Below are positions 47,610-58,955 of a DNA stretch of 64,000 nt, one piece after another (within the stretch, counting starts at the first letter, position 1; the number at the start of each line of letters is the position of its first letter). A program made the translations under genes and the position numbers. Source of the DNA: Cymbidium sinense (lineage: Eukaryota > Streptophyta > Magnoliopsida > Asparagales > Orchidaceae); the NCBI GenBank assembly GCA_021442155.1, contig CM038225.1, forward strand, positions 85,882,925 through 85,946,924, given 5' to 3'. The notes beneath the pieces are model-generated. The model searched no databases and was not told the DNA's origin. It saw only the letters and a list, made by a program, of their open reading frames with translations.

Positions 47610-48634
47610 GCATTGAACATGAGCTGATACCAGACATAACAGCTACAATGGAAGAACAAGATATACCAACTGACAAGATCTCTACAAAATCAGATGGTCA
47701 ACTTATTGATAATTATGTTCAAATACTTGAATTTCAAATATCAAAATTAGAATGTGAGATCTCGTATAGCAACAAAATATTGGAGGAATTACGAAAAGTA
47801 AAAAAATTATCTCAATGAAGAATTAGATGACGAGGAGTTGCCTTCTATTTCACACTTACAAAATTTGCGCAATTACAAGAAGGCTACTCCATCTACAAGT
47901 ACTAGTATAACTAAGAAACTAGACATAGGCACTCTTATTCTTGGTTTTACTCAAAGAATCAAAGAAAGAAAAATATACTTTAAATTGTGAATAGCAACAA
48001 TTCTCAGCATTTCAAGAAATAATTAATCCACAAATATATTTCCATACAGTAGGAAATATAAATGTGATTTACATATACGGAGATACAGATCCCTCACTAG
48101 TTCAAGAATTATATTCTAGTGAGATGATAAAATTACTCTATTTAAAAGTCTTAAAACCATCAACAAAATACCAAAAGTAATTATTGAGGCTGTTGAAACA
48201 TTCCAATCTACATGAAAGTATTACAAACTTATCCAGAGAAAAATGAAGGGAAAGTTGCAATGATACAACTTGGAATTAGCTGTGAGCCATTCCTGCCAAA
48301 ATACACCGAAAATAAAAGCCAATAAAAGAAATAAAGAAACCATTATCATCTATGGGAAACAAAAGATAGGACGATCAAACATTTGGGTTTACCACGTTCC
48401 AATATGTTATTCATCTATAGTTATTACACGAACAAAATAATACATGAAGTCATGTATTAGAAATGGACTACCATATTACTCAAAAATATAGTACAAGCAA
48501 GTAAAGAAACCAATGAGAAATTTTGTAAAAAGATGCAAAAAGAAAAATCACATAGATGTATCTTTTGTAAAAGTAGTAAAATCACTTTACAGTCTGTAAA
48601 AGAAAAATTAGATTCCAAGTTGCTGGAAAACTAA
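47606..48634 (+). pseudogene. Transactivator-like ORF, copy 2 (broken)
   Basis: Collinear with 41214-42276. The start codon corresponding to ATG 41214 is TTG here (ACTTGAGC), and the coiled-coil part reads to 47818 before a frame change. The core has lost about 25 bp near 48207 (a gap between TTCCAATC and TACATGAAAG) relative to the other copies. The Cys/His-containing C-terminal end finishes at TAA 48632-48634. Confidence 0.7.
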
Positions 48635-48751
48635 GACGTTAGCCATGACGACAGAAATTAACTGACATAAGCAATGACAATAACAATTAAAAATATGTAA
48701 GCACTTACGTCATCCTCCAATAAACAAAGATACTTCTTGGAGTCTATATAA
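48635..48751 (+). promoter_or_regulatory. Viral pregenomic promoter, copy 2
   Basis: GACGTT, TGACGAC near 48646, ACGTCA near 48707 and TATATAA at 48745-48751. Third occurrence of the same block. Confidence 0.72.
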
Positions 48752-48942
48752 GCAAGATGAAGTGAAAGATGAAGCCAGCTCTGAGAACAAACCTCTTCTA
48801 CACTTCTCTCTAAACCCTTGATGACTTATGTGTTATAGCTTGAGCGGCTAAGCTTATCTTTTCTCTAGGTGATGTTTGTAAGTATGTTTTCATTTTTATC
48901 TATATGTAAGTTTGTTATGCGTCTATATCCTGTGTTGATTTC

Positions 48943-48948
48943 AATAAA
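48943..48948 (+). terminator. Poly(A) signal of pregenomic RNA, copy 2
   Basis: AATAAA in TTTCAATAAAATCTTATG, equivalent to 42586-42591. Confidence 0.65.
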
Positions 48949-49392
48949 ATCTTATGTTCTTATATTTCTTATATGATCTGGCTATGCTTAGTGCAGGAAA
49001 TGAATGAAAGCTATGTTGTTATTCTCTGAAGTAATCATATAAGGTTGTGTCTTTTGGTTGAACCTATATCTCCCCTAAAAATCACATGATCCTATATATT
49101 TGGAGAATATGATAGGAACTAGAGAATTAACGGTCAAAACCCAGGTCAGATAGAAAGAACATGTTCATACAATGCATTGGAAGCAACATAAGTTTAGAAG
49201 CATGATCGACCCTTATAGATTAGGAAGAAAAATAGTACCTATAAACAAGGCTATAGAGAAAAGAACTATTTTATATGGATTCAGATCTGGAATCATTTAG
49301 ATTAAAACTTAGAAATATAGAAATAGAGCATGAACTGTTCAAGAAAATTGCACAAAACTCTACAAAAAATAAGGTAGAGCCCCCCCTTCAAA

Positions 49393-50784
49393 ATGGTATC
49401 GGTAGAGATCTACTGCGATTACAATAAATACATAATACTGTGATATACGAGGAGCAATAAGGATTAATGAAGTAATAAATACGAATCTCAAGAACTAGAT
49501 GAATTAATTTCAATCTTACATCAACACCAATTTATGAATAATAAGCCACAAACGCCCTTCATAGATAGACCTATAACAGAATTAACCTCTCAAACAACCC
49601 TACCTAGTATCAGTATAGTCTCTTCACCTAGTTCATCTAATATACAACAATTTGTACCTCCTAGTGTTAGGAGAATTCCTATATCATGAAATACTCCATT
49701 AATTCCACAAAAAGATTGTTCCCATGAACCAATAAGTGGACATAGAATTGATTTATATCTAGATTATTGTAAAAATATAGCCGAAGCAATTGACAAATGG
49801 ACTATAGAAAGTAGTTTAGTTATTTACAATTATAATCTTCAAGGTGAAGATGCATACAATTTCATCAAAAATACATTAACAGGTATTTGTAAAAAATGGT
49901 TTCTTGGTCTTACTCCAAGTCAAAAGCAAGAAATTAGAAGTACGTGCTTAGCTGAAATAACTATAAGTACACCAGGAAAGTGGGTAAAAATATATGTAGA
50001 TATATCAAAAGTGAATTCCTAGGATATAGAATTTGATATACTACAGAAGAAGTCAAAGAAAAAAAATACTCTGAAATTGCAAAACAAAAAATAATAGTTC
50101 TCAATATTTGTAATATTTGTTATTGAAATGAATACAGTTGCGAATATCAAATATTCTTTTATGATATTCATGCTAAAGAAAGAACTCAATATCTAGATAC
50201 ATACTTTTTATAAATTATGAACCATATATAAATATAGAGTTAAGCATTTCTTCAATAACCTACGATATAACTTTAGGAAGTAGAATTATATTTGTTAAAG
50301 AAAAGTTAGCAAAAGCCTGCCAACAAATAGATCTACATCAACAAAATAAAAAATATAAACAATCTTTATGTTATAATAAAAATGAGCTAGTAGCACATCA
50401 ATGGGGATGTTCTAAAACCACAAATTCATGTATAGGATCAACCTATAATAATAAGAAAAAAATTCTTTAAGAAGACAAATAAACATAAACTAAATCCAAA
50501 GAAAAGAAATTTCAGAAGAAAGTAATTTAATAAAAAAACTAAAAATTTGCAACTGGTTATGTAAAGAAGAAGGAGATTATGCAAATGAACATCCCAAAAG
50601 AACAAAATTTTCAGAAATAAAATCTATTCAAATTATAGATGATCAAGAATTAGAACCTATATTTAACATTTTTGAAGCCAATTCGGAAGGAGAAATTTAT
50701 GAATTATCTGATCAAGAAGAAAATCTTATTGATCTATATTGTTATTTTGATAATGACTTAAACAAATATTTATATTCCGATTAA
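49393..50784 (+). pseudogene. Coat protein ORF, copy 3 (broken)
   Basis: Collinear with copies 1 and 2: KKWFLGL near 49893 and a damaged zinc-knuckle region near 50545-50600. It ends at TAA 50782-50784, one base before the movement ORF. Stops and frame changes throughout. Confidence 0.75.
49394..49401 (+). promoter_or_regulatory. Worn tRNA-Met primer-binding site, copy 3
   Basis: TGGTATCG then GTAGAGATC: the 3' half of TGGTATCAGAGC is altered by a small deletion. It lies 6357 bp from copy 2. Confidence 0.75.
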
Positions 50785-50785
50785 A

Positions 50786-51744
50786 ATGACTGAACTTGAA
50801 CAAATAAATAATACATATGAAGTTATAGATGACAAATTAGAATATAGTAGGCAATTAAGTCTTTCAAAAGAAGAATAGAAGAAAATTAGAAAGAAAAAAT
50901 TATCGTTAGGTTCTAAAGATTGTTTTGATATGCCTATTTTAAATTGGAAAAAATCCATTCACTATAGTATTAGACAGGGAGAATATCCTATTGAAATAAT
51001 AGAATCTCAAGGAAGTATAAAAATTCCTTTATATAATTATATAATGTGAAATGAAGATCTATAAAAAATACCTCACCCAAAATATATAGGCATGTATTTT
51101 CTGGTGGAATACAAATATTAATAAAAGCATACTTTTGCCAAGGAATAGACAGTCCTATAACCTTATGGATATACGATGATTGAGTTATACATTCTAAAAA
51201 GATGTTTTATTAAGAGTAATTCAAGGAAATTTATGTTATCAAACTTTAATGTTTAATTTACATCCTAATTATGCTATCAATATCAATGATAGACATATAG
51301 ATAGAACATTTACTCTTAAACATAAGTTAAATTGAGTTCAATTAAGACAAGGAAGCACTGATTACAGCATTACCTATCAAGCAGCATACGCTTATAGTAA
51401 TAATCATAATATTGTCATATTTAGATCACAAAATGAACATATTCATATAGATTCCATGTTCTCTCACATAGGACAAACTATACAACTAGATGACGTCGAT
51501 TATACAACTTTAAAACCTCTGTCTGATCAATTATCACTTGATTTAGGCAAAAGTAGTAGTATAGGAAATAGTATAAGTAGTAGTTTTAGAATAACAAGAA
51601 AATTGCTCTCTTTTACAGAACATAATAATGATCTTCTCATTTAACCAAGAAGGTCTATTTAATTAAGAAAATTTCAATTTTCCAATAATCATTTAATTCT
51701 GAAAGGATATTACATTTCACCTGATAATGTATACTCCATTTTAT
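50786..51744 (+). pseudogene. Movement protein ORF, copy 3 (truncated at the array edge)
   Basis: Starts at ATG 50786. Where copies 1 and 2 carry a TAA, this copy reads GATTACAGC (sense, TAC at 51363-51365). The open piece 51456-51644 (MFSHIGQTIQLDDVDYTTL) covers the C-terminal linker. Similarity ends at about 51744, in the first bases of the protease-like segment, where the gypsy element resumes. Confidence 0.8.
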
Positions 51745-53168
51745 GGAATAATCATAGCAAACAACCTCAAGCAACTCTAGATTGGTGAAGTGAACTTGGT
51801 GGCCATGTCTAGAGTGTTGAATACATTAACCATTCCTATAAGTTTCACAAAGTGGGATCGATCAACAGTTGGCAACCCATATATTGACATGGTAATTATT
51901 ACAACATTAATCACTAATTACCATATTAAAGTTTTTTGCTCGACATGAGGTACTCACGTTAATATAATATTTAAATTTGTATTTAATAAAATAAACTTGG
52001 TGACTTCAAGACTTGTGCTTATAATAGGCTCCCTCTATGGATTGTCTAGGAAAAGATGGGAGATAGATAGGATAATCACTATCATAATAACTTGGGGTAA
52101 AAGAGAGAAGTAGTTCACTACAGTGGATAACTTCATCACAGTGGGCACACATATCACATATAATGCCATCTTTGGTCAACCACTGCAAGATACATTTATA
52201 GTAGTGGTGTCAACTTATCATGTATCATTCAAGTTACTAGACAATGGAGAAGAAATAACAATAAAAGGGAACTTAAACCAATCCGTGGCACAAGGAGAAT
52301 AAGTGTTGTAATTGGAAGTTGCATGCATTATTCTGGAGACAAAAATAAAATTGAAGAAGTGTCAATAATTGGAAACTCAAAGCTTATACTTAGAATCAGC
52401 TCATTCTATAGTGATGAGTATAAAGAAGCCTTTATATAAGCACTTTATGTAGATATTGATATGCTCATTGGATTTGTAGCTATGATGTTAGTCATATATA
52501 ACAATGTTGCTTGTTATAGGCTCAACATTAAGAAGGATGCTCAACCAATTAAGAGAAGATGAGAAAAATGATAACCTTACTCACCTAGCTTATTAGAGAA
52601 GAACTCGCCAAGCTATTAAAAGCCAATTTTATCAAGGAAATTCAGTACTCTAAATTGATCTTTAATGTGGTTATAATATAGAAGTTTAATGAAAGTCAAG
52701 CATGTGAATAGATTTCACAAACCTCAACTTAGTTTATCCTAAAGATGGGTACACATTCTCATGCATAGACACACTCGTTGAGTCAACGTATAGAATACTC
52801 AGTGAGGAGCTTCATGGTTACTCTTTATGATTACCATCAAATCAAAATAGACCAAATACTAAGAAGATGATCTTTTAATGGAGGAAGGGCTTTATTCGCA
52901 AAGTAGTTCTTACGAAAAATGAAGGTGCCACTTATCAAAGATGATGGACCTAGTGTTCAAAGAATAAAAGGAAGGAATACAAAGGTTTATATAGATTATA
53001 TATCAATCAAAGGAAAGTCACTCAAATAGTACATCACCGACTTGAAAGAGACATTTATCACACCGAAGAAATATAATATGTGCCTCAAACATTTGAAGTG
53101 CATATTCTATACAAGGGAAGGAAAATTCTTAGGGTTTGTATTTACCCTGGAAAGCATAAAGATGAATC
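51745..53168 (+). pseudogene. Protease and RT of Tat-like gypsy element 2 (broken, truncated)
   Basis: Continuation of the element whose gag lies at 33740-35040. Protease-like parts are SLYGLSRKRWEID (about 52028-52066), then ITYNAIFGQPLQDTFIVVVS-type sequence near 52155-52220, the conserved end of Tat proteases. RT fragments are FTNLNLVYPKDGYTFSCIDTLV (in part, 52715-52780), GATYQR near 52925, VTQIVHHRLERD near 53020, and GKILGF-like sequence ending near 53165. RT is cut at 53168 by LTR-like unit A. Stops and frameshifts throughout. Confidence 0.8.
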
Positions 53169-55893
53169 TGTTGACATCACTTTTGGAGTGAGGACTCAAT
53201 CTCCTCTCCTTAGATTTAGGAGTCCTTTAGACACTAGATTCTCTTTAGTCATAAGACACTTCTAGCAATTGAGTGAACACTTAACATAAGCCTAGAGACT
53301 TAGAAATGTTAATCATATGATTAGGGCATGTTTTAGGATTAGGGAAATTTACCTAGCATATAGCTAACCAAATTTATACTTAGCTTCTTAAGCTAAACCA
53401 AATCCCAAATCCAAATCAAATTCATAATCAAATAAATCCAATTAGACCAAATTCTAAATCAAATTAATCCTTCTTTAGCCATATGATTTAACCCCTTAGA
53501 CTTAGCTAAAATTTCCTTCAATCCAAATCAAACGCAATTGATTTTCTCATGAATCAATTATTTTCCCAATCATCATCACAAATCCAATTCAAATTCACAA
53601 TTCATATTCAAATCAACTAAACCAAATAAAATCAAATCAATAATTCCTAAGCCACATGATTTAACTCCATGGACTTAGCCAAAATTTCCTTCAATCTAAA
53701 TCAAACTCAATTGATTTTCTCATGAATTAGTTATTCACCCAGTTATTATCCCAAATATAAATGAAATCTACAATCAATTGAACCAAACCTAAAATCAATT
53801 CAATCAAACCTAACCTAACCCGTTTGACTTGAAATACCCAAATGAGACAAAATCCATTTCAACCCAAATCAATTGCAATTAAAGCTATAAATAAATCCTA
53901 AATCCACATATGAATCCAACTAAACTCAATTCAACCCAAAATTGATTCAACTAAGCCCAGTTGGTCCACTTGACCCAAAGTGACCAATTTGACCTATTTG
54001 AACCAAATTTCAATCCTACCTAAATTAGATTGAACCAAATATACTAAAATGCCCTATGATGATTGTCAATCATCTTTGATTGGTCAATTGTCATGAATTG
54101 GGTCAAACAAGTAAACTTTGTCATTTGACCAAGGCAACCCACTTAACTTACATGAATCAAACTAGCCAAACCCAAGCCAAATTAATTACTTATGATTCAC
54201 ACCAACCTAAATCAATCCTTGAATATGACTTGATCATCAATTGAGCCAAACTTAACCCAATTGACTCTTTGACCCAATTTGACCCAATTTGACCTAAAAG
54301 ACCAAATTAGGTCAAATCATGATATAACCCAAATTGATTATAACTAATGGCTCAAGTTCATTTCAAATTGATTGTTGAACTTGACCAAAGCCTCAATTGA
54401 ACCCAATTTGACCTTGAATTGGCCCATTTAAAAATTGACCTAAAGTGTCAAATTGGCCTAAATCAAAGCCAAATCCAAATTAATTAAAATTGAAGCTTAT
54501 AATCACCTTCATTTGATCAATCAAACCCATACCAACCCCTAACCCAAGCCAATTTGGCCAATTTGGTCAAATTGGTCAACTTGACCCATTTGAACTCAAA
54601 TGAGCCAAAATTAAATCCTAACCAAATTGACTCAAACCAATTGAACGAAAATACTTCAAATCATCATTTGAACTTGACCCAAGCCTTTGTTCGACCAATT
54701 TGACCAATTGGCCAACTTGACTCAACCTAGCCCAATTTGACATGCATGGGTGAAATTGAGTCAAACCCACTCAAACTAAGCCTGAACCCAATGAAATCAA
54801 ACCTAACCCATCCTAGACTCACCTTAGGTCATCCCAAAACCAACCCAACCCAAAACGGGCTCAATCCAACCCATTATCTAATGGATAAAGCTCCCCCACA
54901 TGGGATCATACCCAAATTGGCAAGTCAACTCCTCATTTTTCCATTTGGTAGCCACCCATGACCTGAAATAGCACCTTACCTACATGGCTAATCCAACCCA
55001 CATGGGCTAGGTCAGTATGGGCCTAGGGGAGGTGAGTACTCACCTCCTCTTATTGATCGAACCCAAAGGGTAAAGAGAATTCCTTGATCCTACTAACCTA
55101 AGCTCTTAGCCAACCAAATCAAGCCACCTCAACATGATCTTGACCTCTCTGGTGCCCTATGGTGGCCAAACGGCCAAAAATGGTCGATTAAATCCAAGCC
55201 ATTTGATCTAAGAGGGGAGGATATACCCCCTTCATTTTGATCCAATTTACACACACACACCCTCAGAGAGTTCCCTAGGTAAATTTTGAAATCCCCAGAG
55301 CACTCTCCAAGCCTCCAGAGCCTTCCCACCATCAGACTCTATCAACCCGAAACAAGGCAAGGCACCACTTGACCAAATTCCTCAAACCTCAACCAAACTT
55401 CAATTAACTTCACCCACACCTCCCCTACCTCTGTTGAGTGAGAACAAACCTTCTCCCGAGCTCCTCGACCATTGGAGGTGATACTTCAATCAACATCCGC
55501 CTGTAAATTGATGGACCTTGGTCCATAGAGCAAATGGCGAGGAGATAACAAGTGAGCTACATCAGGGCTTCGTCTCGTTCAGGCAAAGCTACCTCAAGCA
55601 TTGTGCCACCGGTCTTGAGCTCTGGTGAGGTACATTCCTTCAAACTAAGCTTTTAGAAAAAGTTTCTTGGCCTTTTTAAGAAAATTTGTATGTCATGCAA
55701 ATCTAACAATTAGATCCATTGGGATCTTCCTCGTGAAGGTGTGGGATCAATTTCGGCATCATTCAAACTATGATGAGCTCGGATCGAGTGAGGGAAGGAG
55801 AATGGTGTCTGTCCCCCGTCACCCGCAGGATGATAGATCACGCACCATCCATTTCGCGTGATCGAAACGGATGGTCATGATAAATCTGATTTA
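53169..55893 (+). repeat. LTR-like unit A
   Basis: Begins TGTTGACATCACTTTTGGAG inside the gypsy RT and is homologous to the start of unit B (55898). Shared landmarks are the AGACACTT-TAG-ATT opening, GGTCAACTTGACCCATTTGA (54570 and 57682), CCACCGGTC-T-AGCTC (55607 and 58665), and GTGTGGGATCAATTT (55739 and 58798). It ends in ATAAATCTGATTTAAATC just before B. No coding domain. Long, AT-rich, with frequent TTGACC/CCAATTT words. TG start and insertion into another element suggest an LTR, but no CA end or duplication is visible. Confidence 0.7.
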
Positions 55894-55897
55894 AATC

Positions 55898-58800
55898 TGT
55901 TGACCTCACTTTTAGAGTGAGCTCTGAACTTCCTCATCATATATCTAGGACTTATAAACACTAAGAGCTCCTTAGTCTTAAGACACTTCTAGTTATTAGG
56001 TGAACACTTAACCTAAGCCTAGAGACTTAGAAGGGTTAGCCATAAGAATAGGTTATGCCTTAGGGACTTAGGAAAACTTGCTACATGGCTAACCAATGCT
56101 TTCCTTCTCAAACCAAACCTCAAATTAGAATCCAAATTCCAATTCTTAATCAATCCCAATTCACTTAATTTTCTCAAATATCAATTTAATATTTCAATCA
56201 AACTATCAAAATTCAATTCAAAACTAACTTCAAATGATTCAATCCCATGATCAAATCCAAATGCCAAGACCCTTCCTAAGCCCTTTGATTTCATCTTATG
56301 GACTTAGCCTTAACCAAATTCAAATCAACCCTAATTCAATTGATTGTCTCAAATATCAATTCAACCTTAAATCAAATTCCAAATCATAAATCAGTCCTAA
56401 ACCAAATAATTCAATCTCAAATCAAATCCAAGATCAAATTTCCCTCCTAAGTCTTATGAACCACTCTCATAAGCTTAGCCAAATATCAATCCAAACTATC
56501 CCAAACTCAATTGATTTCTTTATAAATAAATTCTTCCTTCATTTATATTCAGAAATATAAATGAAATCCACCCTCCAATGACAAAAATCAAATCAAAATA
56601 AATAGGTTTCCTTTCTTAGCTCTTTTGATCTACACCCATAAGCTTGGTCAAATTTGCTTCCAAATCACTCCAAACTCAAGTGAATTTCTCATGAACCATT
56701 TATATTTTCATTTATATTCCCAAATTTAAATGAAATTTAAATTCAAATAGCCAATATCAAACCCAAATCAAATCAAATTTCTAATTTAAACCTTTTAGGC
56801 AATCTCTTGAACTTGGCTAACTGATATCCAAATCTATTCAAAACCCATAGATTTTTTCATGATTCAATCATTCCTTCAATCATTGTTCCAAAATTAAATA
56901 TAAACTACAATCACCAAGCTAAAACTAAGTAAACCCAAGTCAAACCCAAGTTAGCCCTTTTGATTTGAAATTGTCATATGAACCAAAATCCATATGGCTT
57001 CAAACCATTTGCAATTGGATTTATATTTCCATCTCAAATCCATTTATCAATACAACTAAACTTGAGTCAAGCCATGATCAAATCAATTGACTCATTTAGG
57101 TCATTGACCCAAAGTGACCTAAAACATCTTTTGAGCCAAGTTTTAATCTAACCCAAATTGAATTGAATTAAGCACATCCAAACCTCATATCATGATCAAC
57201 AATCATTCTAGGTTAATCAATTATTTTGAATTGGGTTGAACCAAGTCAACCTTTAGCCCAAATGAAACCTAAACTAGCCAAAACACAATATATGACAAAC
57301 CTTTGATTCAAACCAATTCATAATCAATGGTTGAATATGACTAAACCCTCAATTGAGCCAAATCAAGTCTAATTGGCCATTTGACCCAAGTTAACCTAAA
57401 TTGGCCTAAAAAGTTAAAATAGGTCAAATCACAATCCAATCCAAATTGATTGCAACCAATGGTTCGAGTTCATTCCAAATTGGTTATTGAACTTGACCAA
57501 AGCCATTATTGAGCCTAATTTGACCAATTGGTCAACTAACCTAACCTAGCCCAAATTGACCTAAGGGGTCAAATTAGCCAAAATCTAAATTAATTCCAAA
57601 TTAAACTAAACCAAAGCCTACAATCATTTTCAATTGTATTGAACTTGACTCAACACCTAACCAACCCAATTTGGTCAAATTGGTCAACTTGACCCATTTG
57701 ACGTATATGAACAAATGAGCCATAATCAAATCCAAAGCAACCAACAAATGACACAAATACACTCCAAATGATCATGTGAACTTGACCCAACCCTTGGTTT
57801 GACCTTGACCAATTGTCAACTTGACCTAGCTAACCAATTTGACCTAAATAGGTCAAATCAAATTGAATCAAACCAAATGAGTTCCAAATTACTTTTAACC
57901 CATTTTGACTCACCTAATGTCCAAATTAAATCCAAAGCCAAATAACCACTTTTCCCTTGGGTCTAGGGCATCCCATGAGATAAGACACTTGCATCTTTGA
58001 TCATTTTCTTCCCTTGGCCACTTGGCACCCATTCATAGGTCCACTTAGGCACCAAGGACTGTGGCTGACCTGACCAAGGGTGGTTGGGTTGGTCATGACT
58101 CATGGGGAGGTGAAATCACCTCCTCATTCCCATTAGAGCATTTAAAACCACCAAGGACACCCACTACTCCCATGGCAGCCACCTCTCACCCTTCCTCCAC
58201 TCATGAGAGGCCAAGTGGAGTGATTCTCTATTGAGCTCCCTCATAACTATTGATCCAAAAATGAAACCATCATCACCATCCAAGCAAGAAAGGTGGGTAT
58301 ACCCTCATTCTCACTCAAATGGCACTCACACTCAATTCAACCCTAACAGCCAAGGAGAGACATCCCAAAGCTTCCCCTTGCATTTCTCGAGTTCCCCAAA
58401 TTCCCCATTCTTGATTTTACGTGAAATCAAAATAGGAGAGAAAACCAGTGATTACCATTTTCCCATTTCGCAACCAAAGTGCAATTAATTTTGCACACAC
58501 CATCCTTACCTAGGCAAAACGAATCACCTCCATCATCCAACTATAGGAGGTGATTTTGAATGCAATCACCAACATGTGGGTTTTGGTCTGACGACACCAA
58601 ATCGAAGCTCATGGGATCAACAGGGCTTTGTTTCTATCAAACGAAGCTTCCTTAATCGTTGGAACCACCGGTCATAAGCTCCAAAGAGCTTAAGCCATTA
58701 AAACCGATTCTTAGCTTAAAATGGTTGGTCTTTGTAAAAGAAACTTGCAACTTTTGTGATGTCCACCGTTGGATTTATTTGTTGTGCTTTCTCGAAGGTG

Positions 58801-58955
58801 TGGGATCAATTTGATCCCCATTCGAGCTTAGGTGAGCTAGAATCTAGCGATGATCAATGGACAGTATCAGTCTCTCCCTGCATAGTAGGAGATAGATCAC
58901 GAATCGTCCATTCTTCATGATTGGAATGGACAGTCTTGATCTGATCACATGTAGA
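55898..58955 (+). repeat. LTR-like unit B, part homologous to A
   Basis: Begins TGTTGACCTCACTTTTAGAG and runs parallel to unit A, but is about 330 bp longer because of internal differences. Both A and B are preceded by AATC. After about 58955 B continues into sequence that A lacks. The short frames at 58231-58488 and 58844-59071 lie within the repeat and are not genes. Confidence 0.7.

Larger units (their letters stand above)
35045..51744 (+). mobile_element. Endogenous pararetrovirus (Caulimoviridae) tandem array, about 2.6 units
   Basis: Head-to-tail copies of a circular-permuted caulimovirid genome. The primer-binding sites at 36679, 43037 and 49394 are spaced 6358 and 6357 bp apart. Each unit carries promoter, poly(A) signal, leader, tRNA-Met primer site, coat protein, movement protein, protease-RT-RNase H and a transactivator-like ORF. 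There are no LTRs and no integrase, as expected for the family. The left edge has an inverted movement-protein fragment, and the right edge breaks inside the movement-protein ORF of copy 3. The array sits inside a gypsy element, between its gag and its protease. All ORFs carry stops and frameshifts. The gene order, with coat protein before movement protein and a separate transactivator ORF, resembles cavemoviruses/solendoviruses. The unit is shorter than the 7-8 kb usual in the family. Confidence 0.93.
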
